Source: CAYGZA01 sp964354135 (GTDB lineage Bacteria; Planctomycetota; Planctomycetia; Pirellulales; Thermoguttaceae). Taken from it: a stretch of 6,301 bases of DNA. Under the pieces are notes generated by a model. That model was not told the origin of the DNA and made no database searches. It saw nothing but the letters and a program-made list of their open reading frames with translations. How positions within the stretch are numbered: the first letter of the stretch is position 1; every line of letters starts with the position of its first letter. The stretch lies in NCBI GenBank assembly GCA_964354135.1, contig CAYGZA010000356.1, positions 1 through 6,301 of the forward strand, given 5' to 3'. Below, one piece after another: positions 1-5,646 of this stretch. Both the position numbers and the translations under genes were made by a program.

Positions 1-536
1 AAGCGGCCGCGGCGGTACTGCAATCGGGCCTCCAGCGAGCGGCGGTCGAAGCGCTTGTGGTACTCGACGCCGACGAAGAGCCCCCGCTGGCGGGCGATCT
101 TCTCAATCTCAGCCGCTTGGGCGCACTTGAGCACGAGCGGCTTGACGGCCAGGACGTGCTGGTCGCGCTCCAAGGCCGCGCGGATCACCGGATCGTGCAA
201 GTGGTCCGGGACGGCCACGACCACCAGGTTGTAGGGCGGCAGGGCGGCAATGGCCTCCCGGAAAAGCTCGGGAAACATCCGCTCGGGCGGCTCGTCAAGC
301 GGCGGCAAGGGGCGAAATGTGTGCCCGGGGAATGCCTCGTTCCACTGCGGCGCTTCAGCCAACGCGCGGAGCGGGGCCGAGTTGAGGGCACAGACCGCGA
401 TCGGCCCCACTTCCCCGCGGCGCTGGAGATGATAGAGCGACGGCAGGATCTGATCGTGCGTGATCATCCCGCCGCCGACAAGGACCACCTCGATTCCGTG
501 CGGGGCGTGCGTTTGTCCTGCCGTGGGGCTGCTCAT
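1..536 (-). CDS. Gfo/Idh/MocA-family NAD(P)-dependent oxidoreductase (3' partial)
   Basis: N-terminal 178 residues of a probable NAD(P)-dependent dehydrogenase; the gene leaves the window at position 1, so the C-terminal substrate domain is missing. I translated this frame directly. It shows a beta strand and glycine-rich nucleotide loop (VVLVGGGMITHDQILPSLY, about residues 16-34), a second Rossmann strand (NLVVVAVPDHLHDPVI), the active-site region AVKPL with Lys132, and the post-Rossmann VEYHKRFDRR segment (about 157-166). The family's usual EKP motif reads VKP here: the lysine is kept and the glutamate replaced. The start is ATG at 536-534, sharing ATGA with the upstream aminotransferase stop, with GGGAG (549-545) eight bases before it. 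This makes it the second gene of a coupled operon. Members oxidise or reduce sugars, cyclitols or amino-sugars; the substrate here is unknown. The family is secure, the exact function is not. Confidence 0.9.
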   Translation of the reverse strand, partial: MSSPTAGQTHAPHGIEVVLVGGGMITHDQILPSLYHLQRRGEVGPIAVCALNSAPLRALAEAPQWNEAFPGHTFRPLPPLDEPPERMFPELFREAIAALPPYNLVVVAVPDHLHDPVIRAALERDQHVLAVKPLVLKCAQAAEIEKIARQRGLFVGVEYHKRFDRRSLEARLQYRRGR

Positions 537-1897
537 GAGACCGTCTCCCGGATGGCTTCCTCGATCACTTGGATGCTCTCGCGGAGCGCCTCCTCGCTAA
601 TGACCAGGGGCGGGGCGATCTTGACCGACGCGCCGCGGTAGCCGACGGGTGAGAACATAAGCAGCCCCTTTTCCACGGAGCGCCGCACAATGTCGGTGGC
701 CAACTCCGCGTTCGGCTCGATCCCACCTGGCTTGACAATGTGGAGCGAAGCCACCAGCCCCTTGCCGTGAACGGCGCCGACGTGCTCCGGGAACTGCCGG
801 CCGATCCGCCGCAGCTCCGGCTGGAGGATCTCGCCCAGCGTCCGGGCCCGCTCCACGAGGTTCTCTTCCCGAATCACGCGGAGATTGGCCAGGACCGCGG
901 CCACGCAGACCGGGTTGCCCGTGTGGGTGGAAGTCATGGACCCGGGCGGGTAAAGGTCCATGATCTCGGGCCGGCCGATCACTGCCGAGATGGGAAGGCC
1001 GCTGGAGATCCCCTTGCCGCAGCAAATCAGGTCGGGCACGACTCGATAGTGTTCGAAGCCCCAGTAGGTGCCGGTGCGGCCGAAGCCGGCCTGCACCTCG
1101 TCGAAGATGAGGAGGACCTGGTGTTTGTCGCACCATGCCCGCAGCGCTTGCACGTACTCGGGGGGGGCGAAGCTGGCGTTGCCGCCCTGATAGGTCTCGG
1201 TCATCACGCCGGCCACCCGATCGGGCGTGAAGCCCAGTGCGGCGAGCGATTCGAGGAACAGGTCGAAGCGGGTGTCCGGGCAGCGGAAGCCGTCGGGAAA
1301 CGGGACCTGGACCATGTCTTTGTCGAGATTGACGATCCATTCCTTGAGGGCCGGGATGCCGCCGGCCATCTGAGCCCCGAGCGTGCGGCCGTGGAAGGCG
1401 TTGTGGAAGGTGACGATGCCGATCTTGCCCGGGCCGCCGATCTGTTTGCCCCGAGTCCGCGCGAGCTTGATGGCACACTCGCACGCCTCGGCCCCGGTGG
1501 TCAGCAGGAAGACCTTGCCGAGCCCCTGCGGCGCCACGCGGGCGAGCTCCTCCACGGCCTGGCTGCGGATCTCCGAGGGGAAGCAGTAGTTGTGCAAGAG
1601 ACCGCGACTTGCTTGGTCCAGGATTGCCTGGCGGATCTTGGGGTGGGCGTGGCCGGCGTTGGTCACCAGGACGCCGGAGGACCAATCGAGCCACATGTTG
1701 CCCCAGCGGTCGAAGACCTGAAACCCTTCGGCGCGGTCCCAAACCACCAGCGGCTGGCCGGACATCGAGACCGGCTCGTGCCGGCGGAGCTGCTGGAGGA
1801 TCGGGATCGACTCGGGGACGGGGATCTCCGTGGTGATCCGCCGGAACTTCGTGTGGACCGGGGGGACCGGACGCGGGGTGAGATCGAAGCTGGGCAT
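533..1897 (-). CDS. Class III PLP-dependent aminotransferase
   Basis: A 454-residue cytosolic aminotransferase, a normal full length for class III (fold type I, the GabT/ArgD/acetylornithine group). Visible motifs in order: the WLDWSSGVLVTNAGHAHP entry segment (about 69-86), TTGAEACE for PLP phosphate binding (133-140), FHGRT (168-172), IFDEVQAGFGRTG with PLP-N1 aspartate D266, the PLP Schiff-base lysine K295 in CCGKGISSGLP, and the THTGNP motif with T326. All catalytic positions look intact. The reaction would be transfer of an amino group between an amine donor and a keto or aldehyde acceptor. Sequence alone does not separate 4-aminobutyrate, ornithine-type or amino-sugar substrates. ATG 1897 has no clear Shine-Dalgarno; tandem GGTTCAG repeats occupy that region. 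Met45 is a less likely alternative start because it drops the N-terminal arm. The TGA overlaps the oxidoreductase ATG. Co-transcription with the oxidoreductase suggests that the two act on linked keto/amino intermediates (inference). Confidence 0.95.
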   Translation of the reverse strand: MPSFDLTPRPVPPVHTKFRRITTEIPVPESIPILQQLRRHEPVSMSGQPLVVWDRAEGFQVFDRWGNMWLDWSSGVLVTNAGHAHPKIRQAILDQASRGLLHNYCFPSEIRSQAVEELARVAPQGLGKVFLLTTGAEACECAIKLARTRGKQIGGPGKIGIVTFHNAFHGRTLGAQMAGGIPALKEWIVNLDKDMVQVPFPDGFRCPDTRFDLFLESLAALGFTPDRVAGVMTETYQGGNASFAPPEYVQALRAWCDKHQVLLIFDEVQAGFGRTGTYWGFEHYRVVPDLICCGKGISSGLPISAVIGRPEIMDLYPPGSMTSTHTGNPVCVAAVLANLRVIREENLVERARTLGEILQPELRRIGRQFPEHVGAVHGKGLVASLHIVKPGGIEPNAELATDIVRRSVEKGLLMFSPVGYRGASVKIAPPLVISEEALRESIQVIEEAIRETVS

Positions 1898-1913
1898 GGA
1901 GTTCGGGGAACAG

Positions 1914-1934
1914 GGTTCAGGGTTCAGGGTTCAG
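1914..1934. repeat. Three tandem 7-bp repeats (GGTTCAG)x3
   Basis: Perfect heptamers at 1914-1920, 1921-1927 and 1928-1934, with related degenerate copies nearby (gttcggg around 1901, ggttcgg around 1959, ggttcag at 1973-1979). On the minus strand they read CTGAACC and lie 17-37 bases before the aminotransferase ATG, in its untranslated leader. Confidence 0.9.
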
Positions 1935-1959
1935 CCGGGCCGTGTCGGCCCGGGAGAGG
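1933..1959. repeat. 27-bp direct repeat, copy 1, containing a perfect hairpin
   Basis: Identical to the copy at 1980-2006, with 20 bp between copies (47-bp period). It contains a perfect 8-bp stem (CCGGGCCG 1935-1942 with CGGCCCGG 1946-1953) closing a TGT loop. The exact identity of two structured copies suggests recent duplication or a mobile intergenic palindrome. Confidence 0.88.
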
Positions 1960-1979
1960 GTTCGGGATTTGGGGTTCAG

Positions 1980-2006
1980 AGCCGGGCCGTGTCGGCCCGG
2001 GAGAGG
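1980..2006. repeat. 27-bp direct repeat, copy 2, containing a perfect hairpin
   Basis: Second identical copy of the 1933-1959 unit. The stem is 1982-1989 with 1993-2000 and the loop is TGT. Both copies lie in the minus-strand leader, between the terminator-like hairpin and the aminotransferase start. Confidence 0.88.
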
Positions 2007-2016
2007 ACTGTGCAAC

Positions 2017-2073
2017 AAAAAAACTCCGCCCGGGACCGACCCGGTATTTCGGGAACCCGGTCCAGCACGGAGT
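2017..2073 (-). terminator. Intrinsic-terminator-like hairpin with U7 tail in the aminotransferase leader
   Basis: Read on the minus strand, an outer stem pairs ACTCCG (2073-2068) with CGGAGT (2028-2023). A second stem pairs GGACCG (2063-2058) with CGGTCC (2038-2033), and a 4-bp apical stem is possible (2053-2050 with 2043-2040). The base runs straight into seven T residues (2023-2017). On the plus strand the A-run precedes the hairpin, so it can only work for minus transcription. No minus-strand gene ends here; the only transcript it could stop is the leader of the aminotransferase operon or a short RNA. The pairing is visible; the function is inferred. Confidence 0.6.
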
Positions 2074-2125
2074 GCTCGCCAATTGCCGACAGTGCCGCTA
2101 CGGGTGCCGGCGAGCGCTGAATTTG
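2017..2125 (-). ncRNA. Candidate structured leader RNA or small RNA (about 109 nt)
   Basis: Predicted from the minus promoter (start near 2125) to the U-tract at 2017. A 7-bp helix (GCTCGCC 2115-2109 with GGCGAGC 2080-2074) abuts the terminator hairpin with no spacer. An alternative 5-bp hairpin, AGCAC (2076-2072) with GTGCT (2068-2064), would break both, as in switch or attenuation leaders. It matches no riboswitch class, tRNA or sRNA that I recognise. It could equally be a leader attenuator or a free sRNA. Ends are approximate. Confidence 0.35.
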
Positions 2126-2131
2126 AAGGGA

Positions 2132-2160
2132 ATTATAGCGGCCGGCCGGCGTCGCTGCAA
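2132..2160 (-). promoter_or_regulatory. Sigma70-like promoter for the aminotransferase operon
   Basis: On the minus strand, TTGCAG (2160-2155), a 17-bp spacer and a perfect TATAAT (2137-2132). The -35 matches only the TTG core, but a perfect -10 is notable in such GC-rich DNA. The expected start is near 2125, giving a leader of about 228 nt. Confidence 0.5.
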
Positions 2161-2176
2161 GCGTGGCCTGCTCCCC

Positions 2177-2205
2177 TTGCCAAGGCCCTGGCGGAGCCTC
2201 ACAAT
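2177..2205 (+). promoter_or_regulatory. Sigma70-like promoter for the isomerase/epimerase gene
   Basis: TTGCCA (2177-2182, 5 of 6 matches), a 17-bp spacer and CACAAT (2200-2205, 4 of 6). The start would be near 2212, giving a leader of about 40 nt. Its -35 lies only 16 bp from the divergent promoter's -35, so one regulator could control both directions. Confidence 0.4.
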
Positions 2206-2252
2206 ACCGGCCGGGCTTGCAACGATCCCCAGCAGAAGAGAGGCGAACCGCC

Positions 2253-3269
2253 ATGACCACCAGCCAGCCGCGCGTGATCCTTTCGGGCTTCGCCGACGAG
2301 GCCGCCAACCAGAAGACGGCGGTCCAGCAGTTCGCCGCCTTCGCCGCGTTGGGATTGCAGTACTACAGCATCCGCTTCATCGACGTGGGGGGCGGGATCA
2401 AGAACGTCATGAAGCTGACGCGCTCGGAGATCCAGAAGATCCGCCACCTGCAGGACGAATACGGCCTGAACGTCTCTTCCGTCGGGTCTCCCATCGGCAA
2501 GCTGAAGCTGGTGAACGCGGAGGACGGAACGAAGAACGCCTACGTCCCCTTCCCTCGCTACTTGGCGGGGGACGTGAAGAAGGCATGCCAGTTGGCCCAT
2601 GCCTTCGAGACGAAGCTCATTCGCGGCTTCTCCTTCTATCACCCCAAGGGAAGCGACCCGAAAGAGCACCTGCCGCAAGCGGTCGACCAGTTGGGCCAGA
2701 TCGCCGAGGTCTGCCACCGCTCGGACCTCACCTTCGGCGTGGAGGTGGAGGCGAACCTGGTGGGCGGCAACGGCTACCTGTTGGCGGAAATCTACCGCCA
2801 GGTGAACCACCCGGCCTTGGTCCTGGTGTTCGACGCCGCCAACCTCATCGTCCAAGGCTACTCGGCCGCCGAAATCCTGGAACAGTTCTCCCTGATGAAA
2901 CCGGGCCTGGGGTGGATGCACATCAAGGACTACCGTAATCCCAAGCCGGTGACCAAGGGGGGGCACGTCGACGAAGACGCCCTGGCCCACTTCGTGCCCG
3001 CCGGTTGCGGCGACGGGGCCCACGAGCTCTTGCTCCGCCAATTCCGCCAGTTGCTCCCCGACCTGGAGAGCAAGTTCCACCGCCGCGGCATCCCGGGCGT
3101 GTTTCTGGACCTGGAGCCGCACGTCAAAGGAGGCGGCCAGTTCGGCGGTTTCAGCGGGCCGGACGGGATGGGGGTGGCACTCCGGGCCCTGTGCCGCGTG
3201 CTGGACTACGTCGGCATCGCCTACCACCTCCGCGATTTGGACGACGTCAAGGCCGCCCGAGGACGCTGA
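2253..3269 (+). CDS. Sugar-phosphate isomerase/epimerase-type TIM barrel (xylose isomerase-like)
   Basis: A 338-residue cytosolic protein of the AP-endonuclease-2/xylose-isomerase-like superfamily (IolE, MocC and tagatose-epimerase relatives). It opens with the first barrel strand, VILSGFADEA (8-17). Probable metal and substrate residues lie on successive strands: Glu164/Glu166 in FGVEVEANLVG, Asp194 in VFDAAN, His223 in MHIKDYR, and Glu288 in LDLEPH. The length is slightly above the usual 260-300, with an added segment around 228-300. ATG 2253 was chosen because it has GAGAGG nine bases upstream and places the first strand near the N-terminus. The frame stays open back to 2163, but those 30 residues look like translated promoter DNA. 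The gene is divergent from the aminotransferase/oxidoreductase pair, whose families often accompany this one in sugar or cyclitol catabolism. Reaction inferred: isomerisation, epimerisation or dehydration of a polyol or keto-sugar; substrate unknown. Confidence 0.9.
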   Translation: MTTSQPRVILSGFADEAANQKTAVQQFAAFAALGLQYYSIRFIDVGGGIKNVMKLTRSEIQKIRHLQDEYGLNVSSVGSPIGKLKLVNAEDGTKNAYVPFPRYLAGDVKKACQLAHAFETKLIRGFSFYHPKGSDPKEHLPQAVDQLGQIAEVCHRSDLTFGVEVEANLVGGNGYLLAEIYRQVNHPALVLVFDAANLIVQGYSAAEILEQFSLMKPGLGWMHIKDYRNPKPVTKGGHVDEDALAHFVPAGCGDGAHELLLRQFRQLLPDLESKFHRRGIPGVFLDLEPHVKGGGQFGGFSGPDGMGVALRALCRVLDYVGIAYHLRDLDDVKAARGR

Positions 3270-3275
3270 GAGGCC

Positions 3276-3303
3276 GATTGCCGAAAGCCGGCTTCGGGCA
3301 ATC
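3276..3303. terminator. Hairpin after the isomerase gene (bidirectional candidate)
   Basis: GATTGCC (3276-3282) pairs with GGCAATC (3297-3303), and beyond a 2x2 mismatch the arms continue pairing. It begins seven bases after the isomerase stop. There is no T-run, so termination would rely on the hairpin or on Rho. Confidence 0.45.
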
Positions 3304-3317
3304 GTATCGGTGAGCCT

Positions 3318-3335
3318 TCTCAGGCAATCCTGAGA
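3318..3335. terminator. Second hairpin between convergent genes
   Basis: A perfect 7-bp stem, TCTCAGG (3318-3324) with CCTGAGA (3329-3335), and loop CAAT. It lies seven bases beyond the stop of the minus-strand FHA gene, a normal place for a terminator of that gene. There is no T-run on either strand. Confidence 0.42.
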
Positions 3336-3341
3336 GACGAC

Positions 3342-5030
3342 TCATTCCCCCGGCGATTCACCCTGCTCCGGCCGGCCGTCCACCGGCTCACGCAGAACGC
3401 GCGTATCCGCTTTGTTGGGTCCCGCCTTGGGTCTCCACTGCAATTGACCCGAGCGGTTGAGGATCATCCGCCCGGTCAAGACCGCATATTGGAGTCCCCA
3501 AAACAGGGCCACGAGAAGGCTTACGGAGCCCGCATAGAAGGCCATCGGGCCAGCCTCGAGGAACCACCACATCCCGAGCAAAGCCCCGCCCGCAAGCAAT
3601 GCCGTCAGGATCACCGTCGATTTGCCCGCGCTGAGCCGGGCCAGGCTTCGTCTGGCGTGCCGGTCAATCGCCGACCGGGCGGCAAGATTGGCCAGCTCCC
3701 GCATCGCAGTGAGGTTAGCGGTCCCCTCGAGTGCCCCCTTGCGACGTGGGACCTGTGCCGGCTTGCCAGCTCTTGGCTCGGCGGCCGGGACCGCAGAATC
3801 CTCCGGTTCGTAGACCTCCGGCTCGGACTCCGGTGCTTTCAACGCCGCAGGACCGTCCGGCCCTGCGGTGGTTCGGCTGGAGCCCTCCGGGGGCTGCGAA
3901 CCACTACCGCCGGCACCGCGAGTCCGTTCGAGCAGGCGGGCCATGTATCGATCGATCGACTCCTCCTCACGCTCCGAAGCGGCCGGTGTCGCGGGCGATA
4001 TCCCCTCGTTCTGGGGCTCACTGGCCGCCGGCCTGGTTGCTCCCATTAAACTCTCTTCCTTTTCTTCGGCCGGCGCCGGGATGCCCAATCGGCGGAACAC
4101 CGCGGCAGTATCCACGGGAGCTTTCTCAGGACTGGCCTCGCGCTTGGCCGGTTGCTGGTCACATGCGACCTGCTGCTGGACAGTCGGCTCAGGAGGCGGG
4201 GCCTCAGGCTCCTCCGGGAGCACTTCGACCTCGGCTCCACGCACGTCCAGCTCCGTTTGCCGTGCCTTGAGCTGAGTCTGGCGCGCCTCCAGGTCTCGCG
4301 TCAGGGCGTCCAGGTGGGCCTCTGCTTCGGTCCGCCGGGTTTCCCATTGGGAACGCTCTTGCAGGAAGGCCTGCCGGTCGGCCTCGAGTTTGGCCCGCTC
4401 GGCCTCGTGGGCGATGGATTCGGCCTCGCCAATCTTCTTATCGGACTCGGCGGCGCCGGGATCGCGAACGATCCGGGCCCGCTCTTCCTCCCAGATCTTG
4501 CCGCGGGATTCCCATTCTGCGAGTTGGCGGCGGGCAGCCCGCAACTGGTCGATCAGTCGGCCGGCACGTTGCCGCCCTTGGTGGTTGGCTAGGGCGAGCC
4601 GCTCTTTCAGCGTTTCGGGCCGCTCAAAGCGATAGCGGGGGGGCCCTTGCTCGTCGCACGGGGTGGTCTTGGACTCCTCCGGTGGCCCCAAACTGGCTTT
4701 CCCGGTGGCAAGCACCTCAAACTCAATCGGGCCAACGCCCAGCCGATCGCCGCCCGCCAAGAGGGCGTCGGTGAAGGCCCGGCCGTTCAACCGGGTGTCC
4801 GACGACCACTGGCGGATTACGGTTCGGTCGGGGCCTCGGAGAATCACGCAATGTACGGGTTGCACCCCCCTGGCGCGGAGGCGCAGCGTACACTGCGGGC
4901 CCGAGCCAACGATGCACTTGGCCGAGCGCATTCGGACGATCTGGCCGTTTCGGCTACTGCCGGAAATTCGGAGCACCAAATCGCCGTTCTCGGTACCTAA
5001 TACGGTGGAGCAAGCGTCCGAAGTAGCCAT
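3342..5030 (-). CDS. FHA-domain protein with coiled coil and two C-terminal membrane segments
   Basis: 562 residues from ATG 5030. Residues 18-107 form a forkhead-associated (phospho-threonine-binding) fold: a CIVGSGPQC loop, His60 in PVHC replacing the usual SxxH context, then the SSDTRLNGR strand with Asn82. Next come a highly charged Arg/Glu/Gln coiled coil (about 140-267), a Pro/Ala/Glu-rich low-complexity linker (about 270-435) holding the short helix SIDRYMARLLERTRG (358-372), a helix NLTAMRELANLAARSAIDRH (439-458), two hydrophobic segments (about 471-491 and 495-518), and a short polar tail. There is no signal peptide. The likely arrangement is a membrane-anchored cytosolic scaffold that reads kinase signals. 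I cannot assign a pathway. The frame is open to 5129, but the extra 33 codons look like intergenic DNA; Met at 5051 is another option. No clear Shine-Dalgarno is present. The gene is convergent with the isomerase and no kinase gene is adjacent. Confidence 0.82.
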   Translation of the reverse strand: MATSDACSTVLGTENGDLVLRISGSSRNGQIVRMRSAKCIVGSGPQCTLRLRARGVQPVHCVILRGPDRTVIRQWSSDTRLNGRAFTDALLAGGDRLGVGPIEFEVLATGKASLGPPEESKTTPCDEQGPPRYRFERPETLKERLALANHQGRQRAGRLIDQLRAARRQLAEWESRGKIWEEERARIVRDPGAAESDKKIGEAESIAHEAERAKLEADRQAFLQERSQWETRRTEAEAHLDALTRDLEARQTQLKARQTELDVRGAEVEVLPEEPEAPPPEPTVQQQVACDQQPAKREASPEKAPVDTAAVFRRLGIPAPAEEKEESLMGATRPAASEPQNEGISPATPAASEREEESIDRYMARLLERTRGAGGSGSQPPEGSSRTTAGPDGPAALKAPESEPEVYEPEDSAVPAAEPRAGKPAQVPRRKGALEGTANLTAMRELANLAARSAIDRHARRSLARLSAGKSTVILTALLAGGALLGMWWFLEAGPMAFYAGSVSLLVALFWGLQYAVLTGRMILNRSGQLQWRPKAGPNKADTRVLREPVDGRPEQGESPGE

Positions 5031-5052
5031 AGGACGAGACTCAGCCTGCATG

Positions 5053-5068
5053 GCCCCTCTTGCGGGGC
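5053..5068. other. Small hairpin just upstream of the FHA gene start
   Basis: GCCCC (5053-5057) pairs with GGGGC (5064-5068) around a 6-base loop. It lies 22 bases before ATG 5030 on the minus strand and so in the leader, if 5030 is the true start. The role is unknown; it may be incidental in GC-rich DNA. Confidence 0.3.
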
Positions 5069-5159
5069 ATAAGCGGGAACCACGGAGGCACAAAGTGTCC
5101 TTCGGGTGGCCCCAGAAGCGATAAACCACCGAGGGTATTTAGGTTAGGAATGAGGCGAA

Positions 5160-5240
5160 GTCAAAAGACGTGCCCCCTGGGCCGGGGGCATGCCTCCGGG
5201 TTCTACCGAAAATCGCTTGGATATCTGTGCGGCTTTTGAC
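5160..5240. repeat. Nested inverted-repeat element in the divergent intergenic region
   Basis: The outer arms GTCAAAAG (5160-5167) and CTTTTGAC (5233-5240) are perfect 8-bp complements. Inside, TGCCCCC (5171-5177) pairs with GGGGGCA (5184-5190) around a 6-base loop, and the stem extends by a G-T and a C-G pair. An AT-containing core (5191-5232) fills the rest. On the minus strand the outer arm begins two bases after a GATAAT -10-like hexamer (5247-5242), so it could be a structured 5' leader of the FHA gene. It could also be a small palindromic repeat element. No known RNA class recognised. Confidence 0.4.
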
Positions 5241-5460
5241 GATTATCCGTTAGCGAGCTTAACGCCTGGAAAGGGACCGGCAAGCTCCACCTAAGCACGG
5301 GGCTACGGCTGGCGAGAGTGCCACGAGGGACGGCCGGGGGATTGTGGTCCCAGTTGCGTCAGCCCGACGGCGGGACGGCGCGACTTCGAGAGCGAGGAGC
5401 CCGCAGCGATCAACACTTGGCAGGTCGCAAGAGAGCGAGGAAACTCTCCGATTTTTCTAA
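5241..5460. other. Intergenic stretch with no recognisable gene
   Basis: No supported coding frame or known RNA. Only modest inverted repeats are visible: GAGCTT (5255-5260) with AAGCTC (5282-5287), and GGGAC (5327-5331) with GTCCC (5347-5351). I compared it by eye with tmRNA and RNase P RNA conserved cores and saw no match. Confidence 0.5.
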
Positions 5461-5489
5461 CTGACTATGGCCTAGCCGCGTACTATATT
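5461..5489 (+). promoter_or_regulatory. Sigma70-like promoter for the DksA-family gene
   Basis: CTGACT (5461-5466, 4 of 6), a 17-bp spacer and TATATT (5484-5489, 5 of 6), in a local AT-rich patch with a T-run just upstream. The predicted start near 5496 gives a leader of about 150 nt. Confidence 0.5.
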
Positions 5490-5505
5490 TGGGTTGCAGC
5501 GCGAT

Positions 5506-5524
5506 GCGGCGGATTGCCCGCCGC
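5506..5524 (+). promoter_or_regulatory. Strong hairpin at the 5' end of the DksA-family leader
   Basis: A perfect 7-bp GC stem, GCGGCGG (5506-5512) with CCGCCGC (5518-5524), and loop ATTGC, about 10 nt after the predicted transcription start. It could stabilise the 5' end of the mRNA or bind a factor. There is no T-run, so it is not an intrinsic terminator. Confidence 0.4.
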
Positions 5525-5582
5525 TTGAGCGTGAACCTTCTGGACGAGCAAGAGAGAGGCACAGAGAAAAGGGGGTTCGGCG

Positions 5583-5642
5583 ATGGCTTATCTGAGGGGG
5601 GCAAACTCTTCAGCGTGGCCAGGATCGGACACCGAGGTGTGA
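5583..5642 (+). CDS. Possible 19-residue upstream ORF before the DksA-family gene
   Basis: ATG 5583 opens a frame encoding MAYLRGANSSAWPGSDTEV and ending with TGA at 5640-5642, four bases before the next gene's ATG. AGGGGG (5570-5575) lies seven bases before it, a usable ribosome site. The stop overlaps the spacer after the downstream gene's GAGGTG, so a ribosome finishing here would sit on the dksA-like start, consistent with coupling. The peptide resembles no leader I know, and short frames like this arise by chance. Confidence 0.22.
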   Translation: MAYLRGANSSAWPGSDTEV

Positions 5643-5646
5643 TCCC

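Noticed and set aside
57..641. 194-codon plus-strand frame at the left edge
   Set aside because: Antisense to the oxidoreductase and the end of the aminotransferase; no motifs.
597..1742. 381-codon minus-strand frame inside the aminotransferase
   Set aside because: Out-of-frame shadow rich in Arg, Pro and Gly, with no recognisable motif; the aminotransferase frame holds all catalytic residues.
1914..2006. CRISPR-like repeats
   Set aside because: Only two 27-bp copies with a 20-bp spacer that itself resembles the adjacent heptamers; no cas genes.
2023..2115. tRNA-like cloverleaf in the leader
   Set aside because: A GGTTC-like loop caught my eye, but there is no 7-bp acceptor stem, anticodon arm or correct T-arm spacing.
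2163..2252. N-terminal extension of the isomerase to codon 2163
   Set aside because: It would place the promoter inside the coding region; ATG 2253 has a ribosome site and starts just before the first barrel strand.
740..2938. 732-codon plus-strand open frame
   Set aside because: It runs antisense to the aminotransferase, crosses the promoter region and then continues out of frame inside the isomerase gene. It shows no family motifs; long shadow frames are expected at this GC content.
2199..3227. 342-codon minus-strand frame opposite the isomerase
   Set aside because: Antisense shadow of a well-supported gene; its composition is typical of complementary-strand artefacts.
5031..5129. N-terminal extension of the FHA protein to codon 5129
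   Set aside because: The extra residues have no relation to the FHA fold and the DNA reads like intergenic sequence with a hairpin; ATG 5030 places the domain normally.
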